A DNA stretch of 64,000 nucleotides from CALFUK01 sp964450495. Lineage in GTDB: Bacteria > Bacteroidota > Bacteroidia > Chitinophagales > Saprospiraceae. The DNA is taken from the NCBI GenBank assembly GCA_964450495.1, contig CAYVFU010000011.1, forward strand, positions 1-64,000, in the 5' to 3' direction. Both the position numbers and the translations under genes were made by a program. Shown here piece by piece: positions 26,464 to 35,129 of this stretch. Each line of letters begins with the position of its first letter. The stretch's first letter is position 1. The notes beneath the pieces were generated by a model, which saw nothing but the letters and a program-made list of their open reading frames with translations, searched no databases and was not told where the DNA came from.

Positions 26464-27657
26464 ATGTTATTGTTGTATCAACTATTTGCTAATTCTATAC
26501 GAGCTTTCATCAAGTTTTGGGGAATATTCTCCTCTAAAAAGAAGGAATTGGTTGAGCAGAGATCAACATATAAAAAAAAGACTAGTCTACTTCCTACCCT
26601 TTGGTTTCATGCCTCTTCCTATGGAGAATTTGAAGGTATACTGCCAATTATTATTGAAGCAAAACAAGAAGGAAATCACTTTATATTATGTAGTTTTTTT
26701 TCACCTTCTGGGTATGAACCACTAAAAGATGATCACTTGTTAGATCAAGTTGTATATGCGCCTTTTGATGTAAAAAAAGATGTGGATCACTTTTTACAAG
26801 AGTTTGCGCCTGCCAGTCTGATTGTTTCGCAAAACGACTTTTGGCCTCAAATGATCCGTTCGTGCATCAACAAGCAAATTCCAGTATATTTTGTAGGAAC
26901 ATATCTACGGTCAAACCACTGGTGGTTAAAGACTTATGGTAGACCATTAACCTCAATCTTAAAGGATGTTTCTGGCATATATTTACAAGATAAAGAGTCT
27001 TATGACTTACTAACTAATGCTGGATTTGTAAACTGCAAAGTAACTGGAAATCCTAGGATTGATCAGGTCATCCAAAACGCAGAAGAAAATAAAGCTTATC
27101 CAATTTTAGAAGAATATTCTAAACGGAAAACACTAATGGTTTGCGGGAGTACACTAGCAAAAGATGACACCATCATACTAGAAGCTATTGAAAAGTTGGA
27201 ACATGTAAATATTCTAATTGTACCTCACGAACCATTTACATTTGATGATAACCAACTAAGTAAGTTTGCATGGATTAGATATTCAGAAATTGAAAAAATT
27301 TGTCCTCCTGACATTCGGATTATACTGTTAGACACACTTGGTGATTTGAAATATGTATACCGCTATGCAAAAATGGCATACGTGGGCGGTGGTTTTGACG
27401 CTGGTGTCCATAGTGTACTTGAGCCTGCTGTATTCAACATTCCACTAATCTCCGGCCCTAATATTCGAAAATTTAAGAGTGCAGTAGAATTACAAGATCT
27501 AAACTGCTTAACCATTGTAGAGAACAAAGAAGCATTAATAAAGGCGATAAACACCTTGAACGATCAAAACAATCAACATCTATCAACGACTCTATCTCAG
27601 TACATTAGTACAAACCAAGGGGCAAGCAAGCAGATTTGGGAATCTATGCGTTTATAA
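26464..27657 (+). CDS. waaA: 3-deoxy-D-manno-octulosonic acid transferase
   Basis: WaaA (KdtA) adds Kdo sugars to lipid IVA in the inner membrane during LPS core synthesis, which fits a Gram-negative cell. The 397-residue protein is a two-domain GT30 enzyme: the acceptor domain includes LWFHASSYGEFEGILPII (about 41-58), which carries the catalytic-type Glu, and FWPQMIRSCINKQIPVYFVG; the sugar-donor domain includes VCGSTLAKDDTIILEAIE and YVGGGFDAGVHSVLEPA, the CMP-Kdo site. The N-terminal hydrophobic helix anchors it to the membrane. It reads divergently from folE. Confidence 0.92.
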   Translation: MLLLYQLFANSIRAFIKFWGIFSSKKKELVEQRSTYKKKTSLLPTLWFHASSYGEFEGILPIIIEAKQEGNHFILCSFFSPSGYEPLKDDHLLDQVVYAPFDVKKDVDHFLQEFAPASLIVSQNDFWPQMIRSCINKQIPVYFVGTYLRSNHWWLKTYGRPLTSILKDVSGIYLQDKESYDLLTNAGFVNCKVTGNPRIDQVIQNAEENKAYPILEEYSKRKTLMVCGSTLAKDDTIILEAIEKLEHVNILIVPHEPFTFDDNQLSKFAWIRYSEIEKICPPDIRIILLDTLGDLKYVYRYAKMAYVGGGFDAGVHSVLEPAVFNIPLISGPNIRKFKSAVELQDLNCLTIVENKEALIKAINTLNDQNNQHLSTTLSQYISTNQGASKQIWESMRL

Positions 27658-27684
27658 TTAAGATGTCGTACATGTTAAAAACTT

Positions 27685-27703
27685 AATTCTATTTTGTAGA
27701 ATT
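27685..27703. promoter_or_regulatory. Perfect 7-bp inverted repeat upstream of the PA-domain protein
   Basis: AATTCTA and TAGAATT flank TTTTG, 65 bases upstream of the chosen start of the T9SS protein and 28 bases downstream of the waaA stop. It has no following T-run, so it may be an operator or a weak stem-loop. Confidence 0.3.
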
Positions 27704-27767
27704 GGTCGTGATTCCTCAGGATTTATTATATTTTGAGTTATCTATTATTGAACAGAAATTATTTTTT

Positions 27768-30143
27768 ATGAAGCTAAATAGTTTACTACTTATATTTTTA
27801 TTTACAATATCTGCTAGCTCTTTATTCTCACAGGCATTGAGTGAAAATTTTTCATTAATCGTTAGTGAACCAGCTGGAATTGCAGGTTCATACGACATGA
27901 ACGCCACTCATGTGTTTGGTCCTGGTCCTTGTGCAATTGGAACAGTCTCAGGTGAAGTTGTATTGGCAGCAGCAGGAGAAGATACCGAAGCCTGTGAAAA
28001 TGTAGTAGCTCTAGGATTAGATGTTGATGGTAAAATAGCACTGATCGATCGTGGTAGTTGTGATTTTATTGAAAAAGTAAATGTCGTTCAGCAATTTGGT
28101 GCGATAGCTGCAATTATCTGTAATAATGTAGAAAATGATACTTTATTTACATTTGGCGCCAGTGAGGAAAGTCTCGCAGCCATAAACATAACTATACCCA
28201 CATTTTCAATGAGACTCAGAGATTGTACTACCTTAAAAACTGAAATTGCTGGAGGAATTACAGCGGTAGCAGAACGTCTTCCTGTAGGATTTATTGATGA
28301 TAACAGTGATGATGAGGTGTTTTGGAGCGAAGACTTTGCAGGTGGTTTTAATGGGTGGACTCCAGAAGGTCTTTTTTGTGGCAATGGACAAGATCCCGGA
28401 GGTGCCTTATGGCAATGGAGATCTGGAGGAAGACTGGGTGAAGGAAGATTTACAAATCCTGCAACAGAAATGATTTCAAAAAGTGCCTGTGATGGATTTA
28501 TAGTTTTTGACTCAGACTTTCTAGATAATGCAGGAACGGATATGTTCACCGATGCAGATGCAGGTATTGTTGGAGCAGGTGATTGTACCACACCTCATGA
28601 AGGAATTATAACTTCTCCATCGATAGATTTATCGGCTACGGGAGCAGCAGCGGGTGATTTTATAGGGTTGAAATTTTCTCAGACAGGACGTCAATTTTTA
28701 TCCACATTTTTAGTGGAATGGAGTACGGATGGTGGTACGACATGGGACGAAAGAGAAGTCAATAACGAAGTTGAAGCAAATGATGTGTTTGGAAATATTC
28801 AAAGATTCCCATTGTCAGGCGTAACAAGCAGTGATAATTTAATTCTTAGATTCAGATTCTTCCAAGACTATTACACATGGGGCATTGATGATGTTGAACT
28901 TATAAAATTTGTAGGTATCAATGCGCAAATAGAAAATACCTTTTACACGCCACTTTCAGCTATTGTGCCAATCACTCACGCAGACGCAGATACCTTTGCT
29001 TTCTCTACAGATGTCATTAATAATGGTGCCGAACCAATAGATGTACGTTTGGATATTGAAGTTGTGAAAGTACTTTCTAGTTTAGTTGTACATACTGATG
29101 AAGCGACAGAAACTGGAATTCCAGCGGGTGATACTGTTACAGTAACAGTAGAAGATCTTTGGGTTCCAAATGAAATCGACACTGGAGCATACAGGATTGA
29201 TTATGATTTAACCGTCTTAAATGGCAATGAAGCTGACACTGGCGACAACAGTGAATCATTCTTTTTCGCCATTTCTGAAGGTGAATTTGGAAAGGCTTTA
29301 GGCATTGATGTAACTGCACTTCCATATAGAGCATCAGAAGATGATCAATGGGGTCTTGGAGCTGTCTTTCCTACCGCAAATGGCGTTGGCAGATTTGCAG
29401 CTGAAGAAATAAACTTTTCTGTTTTTACTCCAGACGGGGCTACTTTACAGAATTTCATAGCTGAAGTTGCCCTATTAAAAATGGTGGCTACTGACCTTGG
29501 CCCCTTACCAAATGATTTTGACAGACAAAACAATTCCTACTTAAGTCATCCAAACTTAGAAGTTGTTTTTCAGACTACTCATGTATTCTCGGCAAATGAT
29601 AATATAGAAAATGTAACAATTGATCTATCTGGTCAAGGCATAGATCCGTTAGAAGCAGGCACTAGATATGTAGTGATGGTTTTCTTTGATGACAACAATA
29701 CAAGTTCGATAGGTAGCCCTAACAATGACTTATTCTTGCTTGCAGATGATAGTACTCCTATGTCGGGAACTCTGTTGTACTTACCAGACAGAAGCCCATC
29801 ATGGTTTACAGGATTCACTGGATTCACGCCAGCTCCTTTGATCTCTTTAGGAATCGCACTTACTTCTCCTGTAGATGAAGTGGCGCTTCCTGATGAAGTG
29901 TTCAAAGCATTTCCAAATCCAGCACATGACTTCATTAACGCACAACTTGATTTTCAAGAGCCTACAGATGTAAGTTTGATCATCGCCAATATTGAAGGGC
30001 GTATCCTTTCTGTTCAAAATGAAAATTCAGTAACAAAGAGAGATGTTCAACTGGATGTATCGATTATACCAAATGGTACATACTTATTAAGAGTCGCTAC
30101 GAACGAGGGTACTAAAACAACGCAAATAATAGTACAGCACTAA
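27768..30143 (+). CDS. Secreted PA-domain protein with T9SS sorting domain
   Basis: Starting at the Met of KLNSLLLIFLFTISA (66 bases into a longer frame), the protein is about 790 residues with a clean signal peptide ending FSQ. A protease-associated (PA) domain occupies about residues 60-170: IALIDRGSCDFIEKVNVVQQ and AAIICNN are diagnostic. A jelly-roll/MAM-like region follows with WRSGGRLGEGRFTNP and VEWSTDGGTTWDE. The C-terminus carries a T9SS type A tail (AFPNPAHDFINAQ, ending TTQIIVQH). No protease catalytic domain is visible, so the PA domain may act as a binding module. A strong terminator follows the stop. Confidence 0.85.
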   Translation: MKLNSLLLIFLFTISASSLFSQALSENFSLIVSEPAGIAGSYDMNATHVFGPGPCAIGTVSGEVVLAAAGEDTEACENVVALGLDVDGKIALIDRGSCDFIEKVNVVQQFGAIAAIICNNVENDTLFTFGASEESLAAINITIPTFSMRLRDCTTLKTEIAGGITAVAERLPVGFIDDNSDDEVFWSEDFAGGFNGWTPEGLFCGNGQDPGGALWQWRSGGRLGEGRFTNPATEMISKSACDGFIVFDSDFLDNAGTDMFTDADAGIVGAGDCTTPHEGIITSPSIDLSATGAAAGDFIGLKFSQTGRQFLSTFLVEWSTDGGTTWDEREVNNEVEANDVFGNIQRFPLSGVTSSDNLILRFRFFQDYYTWGIDDVELIKFVGINAQIENTFYTPLSAIVPITHADADTFAFSTDVINNGAEPIDVRLDIEVVKVLSSLVVHTDEATETGIPAGDTVTVTVEDLWVPNEIDTGAYRIDYDLTVLNGNEADTGDNSESFFFAISEGEFGKALGIDVTALPYRASEDDQWGLGAVFPTANGVGRFAAEEINFSVFTPDGATLQNFIAEVALLKMVATDLGPLPNDFDRQNNSYLSHPNLEVVFQTTHVFSANDNIENVTIDLSGQGIDPLEAGTRYVVMVFFDDNNTSSIGSPNNDLFLLADDSTPMSGTLLYLPDRSPSWFTGFTGFTPAPLISLGIALTSPVDEVALPDEVFKAFPNPAHDFINAQLDFQEPTDVSLIIANIEGRILSVQNENSVTKRDVQLDVSIIPNGTYLLRVATNEGTKTTQIIVQH

Positions 30144-30156
30144 AAATTATTATAAG

Positions 30157-30192
30157 CCGATCCCAATCAAAATGAATTGGGGTCGGTTTTCT
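30157..30192 (+). terminator. Rho-independent terminator
   Basis: CCGATCCCAAT (30157-30167) pairs with ATTGGGGTCGG (30176-30186) with one wobble, an 11-bp stem, followed by TTTTCTCTTTC. It ends the PA-domain gene transcript. Confidence 0.8.
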
Positions 30193-30222
30193 CTTTCTAC
30201 TTTTTTGGTATATCACTGAGGA

Positions 30223-30256
30223 GAGACGCCTTCAGAGACGGGCGAGACGCCTTCAG
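30223..30256. repeat. Two direct copies of GAGACGCCTTCAG
   Basis: The 13-base unit occurs exactly at 30223-30235 and 30244-30256, a 21-base period. The stretch is G/C-richer than its surroundings and lies between the terminator and the CCA-transferase stop codon. It does not sit in a coding frame that I can support. Confidence 0.55.
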
Positions 30257-30277
30257 TTTCGTGTGATGTGAGATGGT

Positions 30278-31708
30278 TTACTGACGGGCTACTGAAAATC
30301 CCAACTCCTCACCTTTTTGAAGCATATAGCTTTTTGCTTCTTCAAAAGAATTTTTGATGTGGCCATCGAGAATTGCTTCTCGGATTGAATCTTTGATGAT
30401 TCCCACTTCTCGGCAAGGTTGCATATTGAAGGTTTTCATGATAAACTCACCGGTAATAGGCGGTTGCCAATTTCTGATTTTATCCTTCTCTTCTACTTCA
30501 ATAAGTTTTTTCTTGACTGTCTCGTAGTTCTTTTTGATTCGAGCTACTTTCTTTTCGTTCTTTGAGGTAACGTCAGCATTGCACAATGTCAACAAGTCGT
30601 CAATATCTTCACCTGCATCAAACAAGAGTCTCCTAATTGCTGAATCCGTAATGTCTTCATGTGTTAGACTAATTGGTCGTAGGTGCAGCCTTACCAACTT
30701 TTGTACATACTTCATTTTCACGTCAAGTGGCAAGCTCATTCGTTTGAATATTTTTGGCACCCATCGTGCACCGACGACTTCATGTCCATGAAATGTCCAT
30801 CCGTGGTTGGGATCAAATCGCTTTGTCGGAGGTTTTGCTATATCATGAAGAAGTGTAGCCCAAAGAAGCCAAATGTTTTTATTTGTCTTTGTGGCTTTTG
30901 CCACATTATCCACCACTTGCAAGGTGTGGTAAAAGTTATCTTTATGTCCTTTACCATCCCTATATTCCACACCATGTAATGCTGCAAGTTCAGGGAGAAC
31001 TAAATCGAGAAGTTTAGTTTCATGCAACAACTTCAATCCAATAGACGGTTGATCAGATAACAGTATTTTATTAAACTCTGTGGTGATTCTTTCATTCGAA
31101 ACAATGCCTATACGAAATCGATATTTTTCAATCGCCTCTAATGTTTCTGGATGAACTACAAAACCCAATTGTGAGGCAAACCGAATTGCTCTCATCATAC
31201 GCAATGGATCATCCGAAAAGGTTTTACCTGGTTCCAATGGAGTTTGAATGTTTTTCTTTTCGATATCGTATATGCCTCCAAATGGATCTATGATGTGTCC
31301 AAAATCTTGTTTGTTTAGTGAGACTGCCATTGCGTTAATGGTAAAATCTCTTCTGTTCTGGTCATCCTCCAAGCTCCCCTCTTCGACTACCGGTTTACGG
31401 GAATCGTGATTATATGATTCTTTACGAGCACCCACAAATTCTATTTCCAGATCCTTGTGTTTGATCATTGCAGTACCAAATCGGCGATACACTGCAATTC
31501 TTGGTATAGGCCTTAACTTAGCAGCCAATGCTTCTGCAAGTCTTATTCCACTCCCTACACAGACAATATCAATGTCTTTAGATTCACGAGCAAGAATACG
31601 ATCTCTGACATAACCACCTACGACATAAGCTGGATAGCCTAACTCCTCAGCTGTAATTGAAATGAGTTCAAAGATTTTCCTTTCGTATGGTTTAATGTTA
31701 AATACCAT
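30278..31708 (-). CDS. cca: CCA tRNA nucleotidyltransferase with HD domain
   Basis: The enzyme adds or repairs the CCA end of tRNA. This 476-residue class II nucleotidyltransferase has AYVVGGYVRDRIL (22-34) and the catalytic ESKDIDIVCVG, then RRDFTINAMAVSL and the neck domain. The C-terminal half holds an HD domain (LWATLLHDIAKPP and HGHEVVGA, about 288-315), as in the bacterial HD-fused type, which may add phosphatase activity. In some Bacteroidota the poly(A) polymerase PcnB is similar; the HD fusion and the family motifs favour Cca. It follows DusB with no gap (TGA then ATG). Confidence 0.88.
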   Translation of the reverse strand: MVFNIKPYERKIFELISITAEELGYPAYVVGGYVRDRILARESKDIDIVCVGSGIRLAEALAAKLRPIPRIAVYRRFGTAMIKHKDLEIEFVGARKESYNHDSRKPVVEEGSLEDDQNRRDFTINAMAVSLNKQDFGHIIDPFGGIYDIEKKNIQTPLEPGKTFSDDPLRMMRAIRFASQLGFVVHPETLEAIEKYRFRIGIVSNERITTEFNKILLSDQPSIGLKLLHETKLLDLVLPELAALHGVEYRDGKGHKDNFYHTLQVVDNVAKATKTNKNIWLLWATLLHDIAKPPTKRFDPNHGWTFHGHEVVGARWVPKIFKRMSLPLDVKMKYVQKLVRLHLRPISLTHEDITDSAIRRLLFDAGEDIDDLLTLCNADVTSKNEKKVARIKKNYETVKKKLIEVEEKDKIRNWQPPITGEFIMKTFNMQPCREVGIIKDSIREAILDGHIKNSFEEAKSYMLQKGEELGFSVARQ

Positions 31709-32704
31709 TCAGATCAAACTTACTTCTTTAGAATAGATTTCTTCTATTTGATCTAAAATTTCAAACAGTATAGTAGGATCAAGTTCTGTAACAAGCTTAC
31801 TTCTATAATACTTGATGTTTCGAAGTCCTTTAAAATAATTGGTGTAGTGCCTTCTCATTTCTAATATCCCTAACCTTTCTCCTTTCCACTCAATGCTGTG
31901 TGTCAAATGTTGCTTGGCAGCAGCTACTCTTTCTTGCAATGTAGGAGGGGCAATGATCTCGCCTGTTTCAACGTAAGCTTTTATTTCTCTAAATATCCAA
32001 GGATAGCCGATACTAGCTCGACCAATCATAATGCCATCTACGCCATATCTGTTTTTATATTCTACTGCTTTCTGGGGAGAATCAATATCTCCATTTCCAA
32101 AAATAGGAATGTGTACTCTAGGGTTTTCCTTTATTTTACCGATAAGGCTCCAATCTGCTTCGCCTTTATACATCTGCTTTCTTGTCCTACCGTGAATGCT
32201 TAGCGCCTTAATACCAATATCCTGTAATCGCTCGGCTACTTCTTCAATGTATTGTGTGTTGCTGTCCCAACCTAATCTGGTCTTAACCGTGACTGGCAAA
32301 GAAGTGGATTTAACAATCTCATCTGTCAGCTTGACCATGCGATCAATGTCTTGCAATATGCCAGCTCCAGCCATTTTACAAACTACTTTTTTGACAGGGC
32401 ATCCATAATTGATGTCTAACACTTCTGGTTGTGCTTCCTCCACGATCTCAGCTGCCCGTTTCATAGATTCTATATTGGCTCCAAAAATCTGGATCCCTAT
32501 GGGTCTTTCTTCTTCGTAAATGTCTAGCTTTTGCACACTTTTAGTTGCATCTCGAATGAGGCCTTCTACTGAGATGAATTCAGTATACATCATGTCACAG
32601 CCATTTGCTTTGCAAAGTGCTCTAAAGGGAGGGTCACTCACATCTTCCATGGGCGCAAGTAACAACGGAAAATCTCCAAGATCTATGTCTGCTATTTTCG
32701 CCAT
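31709..32704 (-). CDS. dusB: tRNA-dihydrouridine synthase (DusB-like)
   Basis: Dus enzymes reduce uridines in tRNA with FMN and NADPH. The 331-residue protein opens with FPLLLAPMEDVSDPPFRALC and has the catalytic segment LDINYGCPVKKVVCKMAGAG (about 97-116) containing the active-site Cys, followed by VKTRLGWD and IFGNGDI with the flavin-binding GNGD. The insert SIHGRTRKQMYKGEADW is the Dus FMN/RNA signature. DusB is the commonest type in Bacteroidota, though the specific uridine site cannot be read here. The gene follows aspartokinase with no gap. Confidence 0.92.
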   Translation of the reverse strand: MAKIADIDLGDFPLLLAPMEDVSDPPFRALCKANGCDMMYTEFISVEGLIRDATKSVQKLDIYEEERPIGIQIFGANIESMKRAAEIVEEAQPEVLDINYGCPVKKVVCKMAGAGILQDIDRMVKLTDEIVKSTSLPVTVKTRLGWDSNTQYIEEVAERLQDIGIKALSIHGRTRKQMYKGEADWSLIGKIKENPRVHIPIFGNGDIDSPQKAVEYKNRYGVDGIMIGRASIGYPWIFREIKAYVETGEIIAPPTLQERVAAAKQHLTHSIEWKGERLGILEMRRHYTNYFKGLRNIKYYRSKLVTELDPTILFEILDQIEEIYSKEVSLI

Positions 32705-33988
32705 TTATTTTCTTTTGACTACAGGTACATTTTTGACCACCATTTGAATAGTATTACTCAATCTCTCTTCAAACAACACGATTTTTCCCTTTTTGAGTTC
32801 ATCAACGACTTGCTGATTAAAGTGCCGGACAGTAATCAACTCCTGACCACGATCAACCACCACTTTAAATTCGCTTGCCAGATCTTCTTTTAATGCATTC
32901 AATTTTTGAAGATTCTCGTGTGTACATATTGTAAAACTGATGGCCGTATTCCTCATCATGTTTACTTTGATTCTATGTTTGGTAAACAAATCAAATAATC
33001 GACTTAGGTGATGCTCTGCCACAAAGGAAAAATCTTTTGTGGAGAAATGAATAAGCGCTTGATTATCTTCTACGACAATAACAGGAGGATAATTTAATTC
33101 GACCTCATCCGAAATCATAGTCCCATCACCTTCTGGATGGATGAATGACCGTACATGAAGAGGAATACTTTTGTTTTGAATTGGCTTTATTGTTTTAGGA
33201 TGTATAACCTTTGCTCCATAGTAGGTCATCTCAATAGCTTCTTTGTATGAGAGACGATCAATTTTAGTTAGATTTTCAAATCGTCTTGGGTCGCCTGTAA
33301 GAATGCCCGGTACATCTTTCCATATACTCATTGATTCTGCATCCAAGCAAAAGGAGAAAATAGAAGCTGTATAATCCGAACCTTCTCTTCCGAGAGTGGT
33401 GGTCATACCTGCTGTAGATCTGCCGATGAAGCCTTGTGTAATCACAACGTCACTGTTCTCAAACAAATCATTGACCGTTTGTTGGATATTGCTTTGTGTT
33501 TGCTTCCAATCTACATCTCCTTCTCTATGTGTGCTGTCTGTTTGAATCACATCTCTAGCATCAAGCCAACTCGCTTTAATCCCCTGTTGTTGCAGATAAT
33601 GAAACACGATTTTTGTTGAAGCAAGTTCTCCGCAAGAAACGACTTGATCATAATCCAAATCAAAATTGGATTTGTCCGATTGTTGTAAGTGAGAAGAGGC
33701 TGAATCAAATATTGTCATTAATTCAGCCAAAATTTCCTTTTCAGAATCAAACAATGCTATGACTTCTTTGGTATGATAATGCTTGACTTGGTCTAAAGAG
33801 GACTCCCCTTCTTCTTTTCCTTTTTCGTAATAGTTTTTAATGACTTTTTCTAATGCATTGGTCATTTTACCCATTGCAGATATGACGACTAGCAACTTAT
33901 TATTGCCATAAGTATGTATGATCGAACAAACATTCTTAATGTTATTTGCATCTCTAACAGAGGCTCCGCCAAATTTAAAAACTTTCAT
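32705..33988 (-). CDS. lysC: Aspartate kinase (monofunctional)
   Basis: Aspartokinase phosphorylates aspartate, opening the Lys/Thr/Met pathway. The 427-residue protein starts MKVFKFGGASVRDANNI, the family hallmark, and has TTLGREGSDYTASIF (about 206-220) and the YYGAKVIHPKTI segment (about 254-265). The C-terminal ACT region holds FVAEHHLSRLFDLFTKHRI and a second, diverged repeat, so feedback control by lysine or threonine is likely. It is not fused to homoserine dehydrogenase and no thr or dap genes are next to it. It heads a three-gene operon with dusB and cca, all gapless. Confidence 0.92.
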   Translation of the reverse strand: MKVFKFGGASVRDANNIKNVCSIIHTYGNNKLLVVISAMGKMTNALEKVIKNYYEKGKEEGESSLDQVKHYHTKEVIALFDSEKEILAELMTIFDSASSHLQQSDKSNFDLDYDQVVSCGELASTKIVFHYLQQQGIKASWLDARDVIQTDSTHREGDVDWKQTQSNIQQTVNDLFENSDVVITQGFIGRSTAGMTTTLGREGSDYTASIFSFCLDAESMSIWKDVPGILTGDPRRFENLTKIDRLSYKEAIEMTYYGAKVIHPKTIKPIQNKSIPLHVRSFIHPEGDGTMISDEVELNYPPVIVVEDNQALIHFSTKDFSFVAEHHLSRLFDLFTKHRIKVNMMRNTAISFTICTHENLQKLNALKEDLASEFKVVVDRGQELITVRHFNQQVVDELKKGKIVLFEERLSNTIQMVVKNVPVVKRK

Positions 33989-34131
33989 ATGCTAAATAGG
34001 TGCAAAAGTAAGGACAAAAAACTGATCTGAAATGGAATTATTCAACTTGATTCACCGTTTCCTTGATGTATGTTGTTGAAAAAACAGCATTTTATCATTT
34101 ATTCAAAATAAATAAAAAGTAAAACATCGTT

Positions 34132-34602
34132 ATGGGACTATTTTCATTCCTAAAAAATGCAGGTCGAAGTTTGAGAGAAGACAATTCAGAAGAAGCTGCT
34201 GAAGCCAAAGACAGACTGGTAGAGAAAAAGCTAATAGAAGTATTTTATGAGCATAAATTACCTATCAATGACTTTTCAGTAGATGTAGATGATGACAAAG
34301 TGATTGTATACGGAACTGCAGATAATCAAGCGGATAAAGAAAAGGCGATTCTTGCCATTGGAAATGTGGATGGTATCGCCTCAGTTGACGATAGAATTTC
34401 AGTATTGGCTGCTCCTGAAGCACCTGCTGCTCCACAAGCAACATTCTATGAAGTACAAAGTGGAGATTCGTTGTCTAAAATAGCAAAGGCTCATTATGGA
34501 GATCCTATGAAATACATGGCGATTTTCGAAGCCAATCAACCGTTACTAAAAGATCCGAATATGATTTATCCTGGTCAAATGCTCCGAATTCCAGCGTTAT
34601 AA
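34132..34602 (+). CDS. BON-LysM protein (Kbp/YgaU-like)
   Basis: The 156-residue protein combines a BON domain (about 22-90: KLIEVFYEHKLPINDFSVDV, VYGTADNQADKEKAI) with a C-terminal LysM domain (about 103-156: YEVQSGDSLSKIAKAHYGDP, MIYPGQMLRIP). The E. coli homologue YgaU (Kbp) is a cytoplasmic potassium-binding protein. There is no signal peptide here, which fits a cytoplasmic location despite the peptidoglycan-type LysM fold. A short Ala/Pro linker (LAAPEAPAAPQ) joins the domains. A terminator follows 30 bases after the stop. Confidence 0.85.
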   Translation: MGLFSFLKNAGRSLREDNSEEAAEAKDRLVEKKLIEVFYEHKLPINDFSVDVDDDKVIVYGTADNQADKEKAILAIGNVDGIASVDDRISVLAAPEAPAAPQATFYEVQSGDSLSKIAKAHYGDPMKYMAIFEANQPLLKDPNMIYPGQMLRIPAL

Positions 34603-34631
34603 GATAATCAAAAGAAGGCTAAAGAAAAGAA

Positions 34632-34669
34632 CCGTCTTATTTGTCATAACAGATAAGGCGGATTTTTTT
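34632..34669 (+). terminator. Rho-independent terminator
   Basis: A 13-bp stem (CCGTCTTATTTGT with ACAGATAAGGCGG, two wobble pairs) around CATA is followed by a run of seven T after one A. It ends the BON-LysM transcript. Confidence 0.85.
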
Positions 34670-34726
34670 GTAAAAGTCTAGATAAAAAGGACTTTCTATG
34701 AAACACTGTGATTATCTTAGATTTAA

Positions 34727-35032
34727 ATGTTAAGACAAAAAACCATATCAATTGTACTTCTTCTTATCTTTTGTGCCAGTCTTAGCTCTACTTTGGTGCT
34801 AGGATCGAATGGTCTCCAAAATTCTGATGTAATCGTTGAATTGTTCGAACTTGAAGAGATGAATGATTACAATGAAGACTCAGGAGAAGAAGAACGGACT
34901 AGTGAAGATGATTACAAATTAGACTGTGCTTATTTTATGGATGCATTTTGGCTTTCTGAGTCAGAAACATATGCATCAGATCATTATAGTGATATACCTA
35001 CTTTGCTTTTTGTACCGCCCCCCGAGCGATAA
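34727..35032 (+). CDS. Small acidic exported protein of unknown function
   Basis: The 101-residue protein has a signal-peptide-like start (QKTISIVLLLIFCASLSSTLVLG) and a strongly acidic middle (ELEEMNDYNEDSGEEE). The end is Tyr/Ser-rich with a final PPPER. No domain is recognisable. It precedes the SulP transporter gene by about 97 bases and reads the same way, so co-transcription is possible. The chance of a non-coding frame is low because the signal peptide and acidic tail are coherent, but its function cannot be guessed. Confidence 0.55.
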   Translation: MLRQKTISIVLLLIFCASLSSTLVLGSNGLQNSDVIVELFELEEMNDYNEDSGEEERTSEDDYKLDCAYFMDAFWLSESETYASDHYSDIPTLLFVPPPER

Positions 35033-35129
35033 ATAATATTCACAACACAACTCTCTGTTTCGTCACTTTTTAATTATTTCTGATGCAGTTTTATAGAATT
35101 GCAAAGACAAAAAACTTTGAAAATTTACA

